This document shows, piece by piece, positions 54,305-63,192 of a DNA stretch of 64,000 bases (its first letter is position 1; every line of letters starts with the position of its first letter). The position numbers and the translations under genes are program-made. Below the pieces are notes generated by a model. That model was given only the letters and a program-made list of their open reading frames with translations, ran no database searches and was not told the origin of the DNA. The DNA is from Enterobacter kobei (GTDB lineage: Bacteria; Pseudomonadota; Gammaproteobacteria; Enterobacterales; Enterobacteriaceae), in the NCBI RefSeq assembly GCF_018323985.1, contig NZ_AP024590.1, positions 310,001-374,000 on the forward strand, read 5' to 3'.

Positions 54305-54749
54305 TTTCTGGTATGGCTTAACCCCACGGGGCCGGGTAGCGAGGTGGCTGATGCTGACGTGCTGCCTTGCTGTCTGCCTGTGGTGGATGGCTGTTCGACC
54401 GGCTGGTAACCGGCTGGCGCAGCTGAAGACCGAACATGTTACGCAGCAGGTGACGTTACGCCAGCACTATCAGCAAACCCATGTGCTGCGCCCGCCGGAA
54501 GGGCAGGCAGAAAGCCAGCCTGTACGCGCCTTCTCGCCGCTGGACTTTGCGCCCCCGCACGCCAGCCTGACGCACTGGCAGCCCACGTTGAATGGCGGTG
54601 AGCTGGTGCTGTCTGCCCGCTGGGCGCAGGCCGTTGCCACTTTTGCTCAACTGGCTGAATACGACATGGTCGTCCGGGGTTTTACGCTGGAGCCGGAGGG
54701 CCTCCAGTTACGCTTCACTCTGCAACTGGAAGCCGCCAATGACACTTAG
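54288..54749 (+). CDS. hofO: PilO-like protein HofO
   Basis: 153-residue inner-membrane protein: one membrane segment (about 16-34) and a periplasmic PilO-like domain with FSPLDFAPPHASL and GGELVLSARW. It overlaps the end of hofN by 17 bases. The start at 54288 is preferred over 54279 because AGGAT sits seven bases before it. The sequence is strongly diverged from E. coli; the call depends on gene order and topology. Confidence 0.82.
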   Translation: MQRCLDFWYGLTPRGRVARWLMLTCCLAVCLWWMAVRPAGNRLAQLKTEHVTQQVTLRQHYQQTHVLRPPEGQAESQPVRAFSPLDFAPPHASLTHWQPTLNGGELVLSARWAQAVATFAQLAEYDMVVRGFTLEPEGLQLRFTLQLEAANDT

Positions 54750-55194
54750 ATGCTGGATGCTGGCGGGGGCCGCCTTAAGCTGTCTGACCGGCATGCGCGA
54801 TCCCTTTTTACCGCAGCCGGATGTCTGCCAGACGGCGCAGCTGACCCAGTGGCGCTATCAGGGTTTTGTTGCGGTGAAAGGTAACATCCGCGGGATCCTG
54901 CGCGATGGTAACGGTAAGTGGCACCGCACAGGCACGGGCGAACCCTTACCGCCCGGCTGGCGGGTGGGGAACATCACCGATCAGGAGATGCAAATTTTTA
55001 CCGCGGCAGGCTGTGAGCCGTCGCAGTGGCGATGGACACGACAGGGAGATCAGCATGAAGCAATGGACAGGGATAATCATGGTGTGCAGCGTTCTGACAG
55101 CAAGGGCGGAAGCGCCGAAGCCGGTCACGCTGATGGTGGACGACGTGCCGGTGGTGCAGGTGCTGCAAAGTCTGGCGGAGCAGGAAAAACGTAA
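54739..55194 (+). CDS. hofP: PilP-like protein HofP
   Basis: 151 residues with a hydrophobic N-terminus and then the conserved LTGMRDPFLPQPDVC and QLTQWRYQG segments, matching HofP. In related systems PilP links the inner-membrane complex to the secretin. The start overlaps hofO by 11 bases. The last 46 or so residues, rich in Gly, Ala and Ser, are read in a frame that overlaps the start of hofQ by 140 bases. That tail is probably unstructured and may not be under selection. Confidence 0.8.
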   Translation: MTLRCWMLAGAALSCLTGMRDPFLPQPDVCQTAQLTQWRYQGFVAVKGNIRGILRDGNGKWHRTGTGEPLPPGWRVGNITDQEMQIFTAAGCEPSQWRWTRQGDQHEAMDRDNHGVQRSDSKGGSAEAGHADGGRRAGGAGAAKSGGAGKT

Positions 55195-56299
55195 TCTGGT
55201 GGTGTCGCCCGACGTCAGCGGCACGCTCTCGCTGCATCTTATTAATGTGCCGTGGAAACAGGCGTTGCAAACGGTCATCGCCAGCGCAGGCCTGACCCTG
55301 CAACAACAGGGCACTATCCTGCATGTGCATTCCCAGGCCTGGCAGCAGCAAAAACAGGCCACTCTGGAAGCCGAACAGGAAAAGCAGCGGCTGAATTTGC
55401 CGTTGCAGGATCAAAGCATTGCCCTGCGTTACGCCGATGCGGGCGAACTGGCCGCTGCGGGCGCAAAACTGCTCAGCGCCAAAGGAACGGTAACGGTGGA
55501 CAAACGCACCAATCGCCTGCTCCTGCGCGACAATGCCGACACGTTACGCACCTTTACCCGTTGGGTTGAGGAAATGGATCTGCCGGTGGCGCAGGTGGAG
55601 CTTGAAGCGCACATCGTGACTATTAATGAAAAAAGCCTGCGTGAACTGGGCGTGAAATGGGACCTCGCCGAGGCGCCTGCCGACGCAGTGGCTAAAGTCG
55701 GGCATATGACGGCCTTAAGCGGCGATCTCTCCGTGGCAAACGCCACCACGCGGATCGGTTTTAATATCGGACGCATCGACGGACGCATGCTGGGCATTGA
55801 GCTGTCGGCGCTGGAGCAGGAGCAAAAGCTGGATATCATCGCCAGCCCCCGCCTGCTGGCGTCCCACCTGCAACCCGCCAGTATCAAACAGGGCAGCGAG
55901 ATCCCTTATCAGGTATCCAGCGGCGATAGCGGTGCCACCTCGGTTGAATTTAAAGAGGCGGTGCTCGGCATGGAGGTCACCCCCACAGTACTGCCAGACG
56001 GGCGGGTGCGCCTGAAGCTGCATATCAGTCAGAACATGCCCGGGCAGGTCTTACAGCAGGCGGATGGCGAAACGCTGGCTATTGATAAACAGGAAATCGA
56101 AACCCAGGTCGAGGTCAAAAGCGGCGACACGCTGGCGTTGGGTGGCATTTTTCAGCATAAAAAGAAAACGGCAAGCGATCAGGTTCCGCTGCTTGCCAGT
56201 GTGCCCTGGCTGGGGCAGCTTTTTCGTCACGACGGTAAAGATAATGAAAGGCGCGAGCTGGTGGTGTTCATCACGCCCCGGCTGGTGCCGCTGCGTTAG
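55055..56299 (+). CDS. hofQ: Secretin HofQ (DNA-uptake outer-membrane pore)
   Basis: Outer-membrane secretin of the PilQ/ComE family, 414 residues, required in E. coli for growth on DNA. It has a signal peptide (about 1-18) and N-terminal domains beginning VTLMVDDVPVVQVL; the secretin core at about 230-410 includes VTPTVLPDGRVRLKL and ERRELVVFITPRLV. The start at 55055 has AGGGAG at 55042-55047; translation from 54905 would add 50 residues lying in hofP. It is the best conserved of the hof genes. Confidence 0.93.
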   Translation: MKQWTGIIMVCSVLTARAEAPKPVTLMVDDVPVVQVLQSLAEQEKRNLVVSPDVSGTLSLHLINVPWKQALQTVIASAGLTLQQQGTILHVHSQAWQQQKQATLEAEQEKQRLNLPLQDQSIALRYADAGELAAAGAKLLSAKGTVTVDKRTNRLLLRDNADTLRTFTRWVEEMDLPVAQVELEAHIVTINEKSLRELGVKWDLAEAPADAVAKVGHMTALSGDLSVANATTRIGFNIGRIDGRMLGIELSALEQEQKLDIIASPRLLASHLQPASIKQGSEIPYQVSSGDSGATSVEFKEAVLGMEVTPTVLPDGRVRLKLHISQNMPGQVLQQADGETLAIDKQEIETQVEVKSGDTLALGGIFQHKKKTASDQVPLLASVPWLGQLFRHDGKDNERRELVVFITPRLVPLR

Positions 56300-56648
56300 C
56301 GGCACGCCGCTACGCCGCGATAACACCGCCTTCGGGAGGGAAGCGACGTAGGCGTGATATGCACGAAACTTGATGGTTTTTGCACTGAACTGAACTCAGG
56401 TGTTTGACGTGGGAGATGAATTAGCTTACAAGGAGTACCGATTTGAGCGTCAGATAGTCCTGACACACCTCAATTGACCTCTGTGAAGGATTGGTGATTT
56501 ATTCAGTTGCCAAACAAGCCGGAGTATTGAGATAATTTTCAGTCTGATTCTCGAACTCACCATATGAGGTTTCAGTTCATGTCCTGCGGCGTTGTGTGTC
56601 TGCGAAGCGGGTTTATCATTAACGAATAGTCTTAGTAGTACCGAAAAA
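56300..56648 (+). other. aroK leader region
   Basis: 349 bases between hofQ and aroK. The part nearest aroK (about 56560-56648) looks like the E. coli aroK leader as I recall it. A possible promoter is TTGACC (56474-56479) and TTTATT (56498-56503), 18 bases apart. A 16-codon open frame starts at ATG 56579 and ends at TAG 56627-56629, with no clear ribosome site. A GC-rich inverted patch lies at 56300-56356. Nothing else is identified. Confidence 0.45.
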
Positions 56649-57170
56649 ATGGCAGAGAAACGCAATATCTTTCTGGTTGGGCCTATGGGTGCCGGCAAAA
56701 GCACTATTGGGCGTCAGTTAGCTCAACAACTCAATATGGAATTTTACGATTCTGATCAAGAGATTGAGAAACGAACCGGAGCTGATGTGGGCTGGGTCTT
56801 CGATGTAGAAGGTGAAGATGGTTTCCGCGATCGCGAAGAAAAAGTCATCAATGAGCTGACTGAAAAACAGGGTATTGTGCTGGCAACTGGCGGCGGCTCT
56901 GTGAAATCACGCGAAACCCGTAATCGTCTCTCCGCCCGTGGCGTAGTGGTTTATCTGGAAACCACTATCGAAAAGCAATTAGCTCGTACTCAACGTGACA
57001 AAAAACGCCCACTGTTACAAGTGGATACACCACCGCGTGAAGTACTGGAAGCGCTGGCGAACGAACGCAACCCTCTGTATGAAGAGATTGCTGACGTCAC
57101 CATTCGCACTGACGACCAGAGCGCGAAAGTGGTCGCAAACCAGATTATTAATATGCTAGAAAGCAACTGA
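56649..57170 (+). CDS. aroK: Shikimate kinase I
   Basis: Phosphorylates shikimate with ATP at the 3-hydroxyl, the fifth step of the chorismate pathway. It has 173 residues, as in E. coli. P-loop GPMGAGKST is at 11-19, shikimate-binding Asp and Arg lie in FYDSDQEIEKR and DREEKV, and the GGGSV loop is present. The start ATG at 56649 gives MAEKRN; a start at 56592 would add 19 residues. It is followed 54 bases later by aroB, the usual pair. Confidence 0.97.
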   Translation: MAEKRNIFLVGPMGAGKSTIGRQLAQQLNMEFYDSDQEIEKRTGADVGWVFDVEGEDGFRDREEKVINELTEKQGIVLATGGGSVKSRETRNRLSARGVVVYLETTIEKQLARTQRDKKRPLLQVDTPPREVLEALANERNPLYEEIADVTIRTDDQSAKVVANQIINMLESN

Positions 57171-57224
57171 TTTCTGGCTAAACGTAAGCCCTCGGGTTTT
57201 AGCAACTAAGGTGGATGTCGCGTC

Positions 57225-58313
57225 ATGGAGAGGATAAACGTCACTCTCGGGGAACGTAGTTACCCTATCACCATCGCGGCTGGCTTGTTCAACGATCCAG
57301 CTTCCTTCTTGCCTCTGAAGTCCGGTGATCAGGTTATGCTGGTCACCAACGAGACACTGGCTCCGCTGTATCTCGATAAGATCCGTCGTGTTCTCGAACA
57401 GGCGGGTGTGAACGTGGATAGCGTTGTTCTGCCTGATGGCGAGCAATTTAAAAGCCTGGCAGTGCTCGATACGGTCTTCACCGCCTTGTTGCAAAAACCT
57501 CATGGCCGCGACACGACGCTGGTCGCCCTGGGCGGCGGTGTGGTGGGCGATCTTACCGGGTTTGCGGCAGCCAGCTATCAGCGTGGTGTCCGCTTCATTC
57601 AGGTGCCGACCACGTTGCTTTCGCAGGTCGATTCCTCCGTTGGCGGCAAAACGGCGGTTAACCATCCTCTTGGCAAAAACATGATTGGCGCGTTCTACCA
57701 GCCCGCATCTGTGGTGGTGGATCTCGACTGCTTGTCTACTTTGCCTGCGCGTGAACTCTCCTCTGGTCTGGCTGAAGTCATTAAATATGGCATCATTCTC
57801 GACCGCGAATTCTTTATCTGGCTGGAAGACAATCTGGATGCATTGCTGCGTCTGGACGGGCCGGCGATGGCGTACTGTATTCGCCGCTGCTGCGAGTTAA
57901 AAGCCGAAGTTGTGGCAGCTGACGAGCGCGAAACCGGCTTACGTGCTTTACTGAACCTGGGGCATACCTTTGGTCATGCTATCGAAGCTGAAATGGGCTA
58001 CGGTAACTGGCTGCATGGTGAGGCTGTCGCTGCGGGTATGGTGATGGCTGCACGTGTGGCTGAACGCCTCGGGCAGTTCGACCAGCAGGATACACAACGT
58101 ATTATTACGCTGCTCAAGCGAGCCGGCCTTCCGGTCAACGGCCCGCAAGAGATGTCCCGCGAGGCTTATTTGCCTCATATGATGCGCGACAAGAAAGTGC
58201 TGGCGGGCGAGATGCGCTTAGTGCTCCCGCTTGCCATCGGTAAAAGTGAAGTTCGCGGCGGCGTTCCGCATGATGTTGTACTTGGCGCCATTGCGGATTG
58301 CCAGCAAGCGTAA
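57225..58313 (+). CDS. aroB: 3-dehydroquinate synthase
   Basis: NAD- and metal-dependent cyclisation of DAHP to 3-dehydroquinate, second step of the shikimate pathway. It has 362 residues. The NAD-binding GGGVVGDLTGFAA and VPTTLLSQVDSSVGGKTAVN segments are present, and zinc ligands are expected in GLAEVIKYG and the HTFGHA/HGEAV histidines. It lies in the aroK-aroB-damX-dam-rpe-gph-trpS string typical of this family. Confidence 0.97.
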   Translation: MERINVTLGERSYPITIAAGLFNDPASFLPLKSGDQVMLVTNETLAPLYLDKIRRVLEQAGVNVDSVVLPDGEQFKSLAVLDTVFTALLQKPHGRDTTLVALGGGVVGDLTGFAAASYQRGVRFIQVPTTLLSQVDSSVGGKTAVNHPLGKNMIGAFYQPASVVVDLDCLSTLPARELSSGLAEVIKYGIILDREFFIWLEDNLDALLRLDGPAMAYCIRRCCELKAEVVAADERETGLRALLNLGHTFGHAIEAEMGYGNWLHGEAVAAGMVMAARVAERLGQFDQQDTQRIITLLKRAGLPVNGPQEMSREAYLPHMMRDKKVLAGEMRLVLPLAIGKSEVRGGVPHDVVLGAIADCQQA

Positions 58314-58403
58314 CAATTAGAAAGGTCTGGCCGCGCCAGCCGTGGCGTTTTAACTTCGGGCGACATGCACGTGGTAAGCATAAGCCTATGAGTGGGGTGT
58401 TAA

Positions 58404-59750
58404 ATGGATGAATATAAACCAGAAGACGAGCTGAAACCCGATCCCAGCGATCGTCGTACTGGTCGTTCCCGTCAATCTTCTGATCGTGACAGTGAACCGC
58501 AAATCAATTTCGATGATGTCGATCTGGATGCAGACGATCGCCGTCCTTCGCGATCCCGTAAGCCGCGTGAAGACGAGGAGTACGAGGAAGAAGACGCCTC
58601 GGTGGATGAGCCGCGCGACACGCGCCGTCCGCGCAATCGTAAAAAAGCCGCCGCCGCGAAACCCGCGTCTCGTCAGTATATGATGATTGGTCTGGGGATC
58701 CTGGTGCTGTTGCTGTTAATCGTCGGTATCGGCTCCGCGCTGAAATCACCGGTGAGCAAAAACAATAGCGAGCAAACGGCGTCCACTGAGAAAAATATCG
58801 ATCTGGCTGGCAGCAACACCACCAGTAATGCCGCCGACCAGGCAAACGCGACGCAACCTGCCCCTGGCACCACCTCTGCTGAGCAGACGGCTGGCAACCA
58901 GCAGGACGTTTCTCTGCCGCCGATTTCGTCTATTCCTACGCAGGCGCAGACTGCCGCTACGCCAGAAGGCCAGCAGCGTGTGGAAGTGCAGGGTGACCTG
59001 AACAACGCGCTGACCCAGCCGCAAAATCAGGATCAGCTCAACAACGTGGCGGTAAACTCCACGCTGCCGACGGAACCCGCGACCGTAGCTCCGCTGCGTA
59101 ATGGCGCTGCCGCACCGCGTCAGACCACCGACACGGCGGAACGTCAGACCACTCCGCGCACCACCGAGCGCAAGCAGACGGTGATTGAGCCGAAATCGCA
59201 AAGCAAAACGCAGAGTAAACCGCAGGCTACGCAGACCGCGCCGAAAGCCGTGCCGGTACAGCCGAAGCGTACGGAAACGGTAATTGCCGCACCGGCGAAA
59301 ACCCCTGCTGCAACGACAACAGCACCGAAAGCAACGGCCAGCGCTCCGGCTAAACCCGCTGCGACAACGTCGGCTGCGCCTGCTGAGACTGCCACTACCA
59401 CGGCACCTGCGGCGACCGCGCCGGCGAAATCCGCGACGCCAGCCGCAACGGCGGGTGGTACCACGGGTAATGTGGGTGCGTTAAAATCCGCGCCGTCAGG
59501 TCATTACACGTTGCAGTTGAGCAGCTCTTCCAACTCAAACAACCTGAACGCCTGGGCGAAGAAAGAGAATCTGAAAAACTACGTGGTTTATCAGACTTCC
59601 CGTAACGGTCAGCCGTGGTATGTGCTGGTGAGCGGTGTTTATGCTTCTAAAGAAGAAGCTAAACGCGCCGTGGCAACGTTGCCAGCCGATGTTCAGGCGA
59701 AGAACCCATGGGCGAAGCCAGTGCACCAGGTGCAGGCCGATCTCAAATAA
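58404..59750 (+). CDS. damX: Cell division protein DamX (SPOR domain)
   Basis: Single-pass inner-membrane septal protein. It has 448 residues, about 20 more than E. coli. The cytoplasmic part (1-91) is highly charged. The membrane segment is at 92-113 and is followed by a long periplasmic linker rich in Gln, Thr, Ala, Pro and Lys. The C-terminal SPOR domain (about 365-448, HYTLQLSSSS...NGQPWYVLVSGVYASKEEAKRAV) binds denuded septal glycans. Most of the extra length is in the Ala/Thr/Pro linker near 290-350. Confidence 0.95.
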   Translation: MDEYKPEDELKPDPSDRRTGRSRQSSDRDSEPQINFDDVDLDADDRRPSRSRKPREDEEYEEEDASVDEPRDTRRPRNRKKAAAAKPASRQYMMIGLGILVLLLLIVGIGSALKSPVSKNNSEQTASTEKNIDLAGSNTTSNAADQANATQPAPGTTSAEQTAGNQQDVSLPPISSIPTQAQTAATPEGQQRVEVQGDLNNALTQPQNQDQLNNVAVNSTLPTEPATVAPLRNGAAAPRQTTDTAERQTTPRTTERKQTVIEPKSQSKTQSKPQATQTAPKAVPVQPKRTETVIAAPAKTPAATTTAPKATASAPAKPAATTSAAPAETATTTAPAATAPAKSATPAATAGGTTGNVGALKSAPSGHYTLQLSSSSNSNNLNAWAKKENLKNYVVYQTSRNGQPWYVLVSGVYASKEEAKRAVATLPADVQAKNPWAKPVHQVQADLK

Positions 59751-59817
59751 TGATTAAAGCGCAGGTTGCTGTCGGAGCTTTCTCCACAGCCGGAGAAGGT
59801 GTAATTAGTCAGTCAGC

Positions 59818-60630
59818 ATGAAAAAGAATCGCGCTTTTCTGAAATGGGCAGGGGGCAAGTACCCCCTGCTCGACGACATCAAGAAGCACTTGCCGCAAGG
59901 CGAGTGCCTGATTGAGCCGTTTGTAGGTGCCGGGTCGGTATTTCTCAATACCGACTTTTCTCGTTATATCCTTGCCGACATTAACAGCGATCTGATTAAC
60001 CTCTACGACATCGTGAAGACCCGTACCGATGAGTATGTGCAGAACGCGCGGGAACTCTTTGTTCCGCAAACCAATCAGGCCGAGGTTTACTACCAGCTGC
60101 GCGCTGAGTTTAACCTGTGCCGTGATACCTTGCGTCGGGCAGTGCTGTTCCTGTATCTGAATCGCCATGGCTACAATGGTCTGTGCCGCTACAATTTACG
60201 CGGCGAGTTCAATGTGCCTTTTGGTCGCTATAAGAAGCCCTACTTCCCGGAAGCGGAGCTGTATCACTTTGCCGAGAAAGCGCAGAACGCGTTTTTCTAC
60301 TGTGAGACGTATGCCGACAGCATGGCGCGCGCCACCAAAGATTCGGTAGTGTACTGCGATCCGCCTTACGCACCGCTGACCTCTACCGCTAACTTTACCG
60401 CCTATCACACCAACAGCTTTAGCCTGGAACAGCAGGCGCACCTGGCGAAGCTGGCGGAAAATCTGAAGAAAGAGCAGATCACGGTGCTGATCTCCAATCA
60501 CGATACGTCGTTAACCCGTGAATGGTACAGTCAGGCAGAGATGCATTTGTTAAAAGTGCGGCGCAGCATAAGCAGTAATGGCGGCACACGTAAAAAGGTG
60601 GACGAACTGCTGGCTCTGTATCGCCCCTGA
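59818..60630 (+). CDS. dam: DNA adenine methyltransferase
   Basis: Methylates the N6 of adenine in GATC, directing mismatch repair and replication timing. It has 270 residues, about eight fewer than E. coli, with the divergent C-terminal tail absent (ends DELLALYRP). Motif I FVGAGSVF is at 35-42, and the catalytic DPPY is at 181-184. It follows damX by 67 bases, which include a weak hairpin (59780-59797), and precedes rpe by 39. Confidence 0.96.
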   Translation: MKKNRAFLKWAGGKYPLLDDIKKHLPQGECLIEPFVGAGSVFLNTDFSRYILADINSDLINLYDIVKTRTDEYVQNARELFVPQTNQAEVYYQLRAEFNLCRDTLRRAVLFLYLNRHGYNGLCRYNLRGEFNVPFGRYKKPYFPEAELYHFAEKAQNAFFYCETYADSMARATKDSVVYCDPPYAPLTSTANFTAYHTNSFSLEQQAHLAKLAENLKKEQITVLISNHDTSLTREWYSQAEMHLLKVRRSISSNGGTRKKVDELLALYRP

Positions 60631-60669
60631 GCCGTTTCGCCCGCCGCTAAAACCTCTAAGGAGATGCGG

Positions 60670-61347
60670 ATGAAACAGTATTTAATAGCCCCTTCGATTC
60701 TGTCGGCTGATTTTGCCCGCCTGGGTGAAGATACCGCGAAAGCGCTGGCAGCTGGTGGTGATGTGGTGCATTTTGACGTGATGGATAACCATTATGTGCC
60801 GAACCTGACCATGGGTCCGATGGTGCTGAAATCCCTGCGCAATTACGGCATCACCGCCCCGATTGACGTGCATCTGATGGTAAAACCGGTCGACAGACTG
60901 GTGCCGGATTTTGCCGCGGCGGGCGCCAGTATCATCACTTTTCATCCGGAAGCGTCCGAGCACGTGGACCGCACGCTGCAACTGATCAAAGAACACGGCT
61001 GTAAAGCCGGGCTGGTATTTAATCCGGCGACCTCCCTGAGCTACCTCGATTATGTGATGGACAAGCTGGACGTGATCCTGCTGATGTCCGTCAACCCTGG
61101 CTTTGGCGGCCAGTCGTTTATTCCGCAGACGCTGGATAAGCTGCGGGAAGCCCGTCGCCGTATCGATGCTTCTGGCCGTGATATTCGTCTGGAAGTGGAC
61201 GGCGGCGTGAAGGCGAGCAATATTCGCGACATCGCTGCTGCCGGTGCGGACATGTTCGTCGCAGGCTCGGCGATTTTCGATAAGCCCGATTACAAACAGG
61301 TTATTGATGAAATGCGCAGTGAACTCGCAAAGGTCGGCCATGAATAA
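60670..61347 (+). CDS. rpe: Ribulose-5-phosphate 3-epimerase
   Basis: Interconverts ribulose-5-phosphate and xylulose-5-phosphate in the pentose phosphate pathway. It has 225 residues in a TIM barrel. Metal and acid-base residues are in HFDVMDNHYVPN, DVHLMV and LEVDGG, and the phosphate loop is near GADMFVAGSAIF. The start ATG at 60670 is seven bases after TAAGGAG; an ATG at 60664 overlaps that site and would add two residues. Confidence 0.97.
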   Translation: MKQYLIAPSILSADFARLGEDTAKALAAGGDVVHFDVMDNHYVPNLTMGPMVLKSLRNYGITAPIDVHLMVKPVDRLVPDFAAAGASIITFHPEASEHVDRTLQLIKEHGCKAGLVFNPATSLSYLDYVMDKLDVILLMSVNPGFGGQSFIPQTLDKLREARRRIDASGRDIRLEVDGGVKASNIRDIAAAGADMFVAGSAIFDKPDYKQVIDEMRSELAKVGHE

Positions 61348-62101
61348 GAAGCAGGACATCCGGGGCGTCGCATTTGACCTCGACGGTACGCTGGTTGACA
61401 GCGCGCCGGGCTTAACCCATGCGGTGGATATGGCGCTGTATGCGCTTGAGTTGCCGCAGGCGGGCGAAGAGCGTGTGATCACGTGGATTGGGAACGGGGC
61501 CGACGTGCTGATGCAGCGCGCGCTGAGCTGGGCCCGTCAGGAGCGCGCGGTTTTACGCGCAACGGTCGGTAAACCCGCCGTTGACCACGCCGATATCCCG
61601 GAAGAAGAGCAGTTACGCATGCTGCGTAAACTGTTCGATCGTTATTATGCTGATGTCGTGGAAGAGGGCAGTTTCCTGTTCCCTGGCGTTGAACAGACGC
61701 TGGCTGCGCTACAGGCGCAGGGCCTGCCGCTGGCGCTGGTCACCAACAAACCGACGCCTTTTGTCGCCCCGCTGCTGGAGGCGCTTAACCTCGCCCGTTT
61801 CTTTAGCGTGGTGATTGGCGGCGATGACGTTAAAAACAAAAAGCCGCACCCGGAGCCGCTGCTGCTGGTGGCGGAAAAGCTGGGCATCGAACCGCAGGCG
61901 TTGCTCTTTGTCGGCGATTCCCGCAATGATATTCTGGCGGCACGTGCCGCAGGCTGTTGCTCTGTTGGCCTGACTTACGGCTACAACTACGGTGAAGCCA
62001 TTACGCTTAGCGAGCCGGATCACGTGTTCGACCGCTTTAACGATTTACTGCCCGTGCTCGGGCTCCCGCACAGCGAGGATCAGGAAGAAAATCATGACTA
62101 A
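61340..62101 (+). CDS. gph: Phosphoglycolate phosphatase
   Basis: HAD phosphatase that removes 2-phosphoglycolate, a by-product of repair of 3'-phosphoglycolate DNA ends. It has 253 residues. The catalytic DxD is Asp13/Asp15 in FDLDGTLVD, with VTNKPTP (motif II) and VGDSRNDI (motif IV). The start ATG at 61340 overlaps the rpe end by eight bases; the in-frame start at 61244 lies inside rpe. The gene also overlaps trpS by eight bases. Confidence 0.96.
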   Translation: MNKKQDIRGVAFDLDGTLVDSAPGLTHAVDMALYALELPQAGEERVITWIGNGADVLMQRALSWARQERAVLRATVGKPAVDHADIPEEEQLRMLRKLFDRYYADVVEEGSFLFPGVEQTLAALQAQGLPLALVTNKPTPFVAPLLEALNLARFFSVVIGGDDVKNKKPHPEPLLLVAEKLGIEPQALLFVGDSRNDILAARAAGCCSVGLTYGYNYGEAITLSEPDHVFDRFNDLLPVLGLPHSEDQEENHD

Positions 62102-63098
62102 GCCCATCGTATTTAGTGGCGCACAGCCTTCAGGTGAACTGACCATCGGTAACTATATGGGTGCGCTGCGTCAGTGGGTAGGTATGCAGGATGATTACCA
62201 CTGCATTTACTGCATCGTTGACCTGCATGCCATCACCGCCCGCCAGGATCCTGAAAAGCTGCGTAAAGCCACCCTCGACACACTGGCGCTCTATCTGGCA
62301 TGCGGTATCGATCCGGAGAAAAGCACCATCTTCGTACAATCCCATGTGCCTGAGCACGCGCAGCTGGGCTGGGCGCTGAACTGCTACACCTATTTCGGTG
62401 AGTTAAGCCGCATGACGCAGTTCAAAGACAAATCAGCGCGCTATTCCGAGAACATCAACGCCGGTCTGTTCGATTATCCGGTGCTGATGGCCGCTGATAT
62501 TCTGCTGTATCAGACCAACCAGGTGCCAGTGGGCGAAGATCAGAAGCAGCACCTTGAGCTGAGCCGCGATATTGCACAGCGCTTCAATGCCATTTACGGC
62601 GACGTCTTCAAAGTGCCGGAACCTTTTATTCCGAAATCCGGCGCGCGCGTAATGTCCCTGCTTGAGCCGACGAAAAAAATGTCCAAGTCCGACGATAACC
62701 GCAACAACGTTATCGGCCTGCTGGAAGATCCGAAGGCGGTAGTGAAGAAGATCAAACGTGCTGTAACCGACTCCGATGAGCCGGCAGTCGTGCGCTATGA
62801 CGTGCAGAACAAAGCGGGCGTTTCTAACTTGCTGGATATCCTGTCTGCCGTGACCGGTAAGAGCATCCCGGAGCTGGAGCAGCATTTCGAAGGCAAAATG
62901 TATGGCCATCTGAAAGGTGAAGTAGCAGAAGCCGTGTCCACTATGCTGACCGAATTACAGGAACGCTATCACCGCTACCGCAATGACGAAGCTTTCCTGC
63001 AAAAGATCATGCGCGAAGGGGCAGAAAAAGCCAGCGCCCATGCCGCCGTGACGCTGAAAAAAGTGTACGAAGCGATTGGTTTCGTCGCGAAGCCGTAA
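62094..63098 (+). CDS. trpS: Tryptophanyl-tRNA synthetase
   Basis: Class I synthetase that charges tRNA-Trp. It has 334 residues, as in E. coli. The HIGH-type motif is TIGN (17-20), and the KMSKS loop is intact (TKKMSKSDDN, near 195). Tryptophan-pocket residues lie in the conserved FSGAQPSG and YPVLMAADIL. The start at 62094 overlaps the gph stop region by eight bases; an upstream start at 61992 lies inside gph. Confidence 0.97.
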   Translation: MTKPIVFSGAQPSGELTIGNYMGALRQWVGMQDDYHCIYCIVDLHAITARQDPEKLRKATLDTLALYLACGIDPEKSTIFVQSHVPEHAQLGWALNCYTYFGELSRMTQFKDKSARYSENINAGLFDYPVLMAADILLYQTNQVPVGEDQKQHLELSRDIAQRFNAIYGDVFKVPEPFIPKSGARVMSLLEPTKKMSKSDDNRNNVIGLLEDPKAVVKKIKRAVTDSDEPAVVRYDVQNKAGVSNLLDILSAVTGKSIPELEQHFEGKMYGHLKGEVAEAVSTMLTELQERYHRYRNDEAFLQKIMREGAEKASAHAAVTLKKVYEAIGFVAKP

Positions 63099-63106
63099 CT
63101 GACGTC

Positions 63107-63192
63107 GATGCCGGATGGCGATGCCAGCGTCTTATCCGGCCTACAGGGTATGTTCGTTGTAGGCCGGATAAGGCGCAGCCGCCATCCGGCGT
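63107..63192. repeat. BIME/REP pair after trpS
   Basis: GATGCCGGATGGCG...CTTATCCGGCCTAC (63107-63144) and its inverted copy GTAGGCCGGATAAGGCGCAG...CCATCCGGCG (63158-63192) make a classic REP pair, 8 bases after the trpS stop. Such elements commonly stabilise upstream mRNA ends or stop transcription. Confidence 0.9.
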
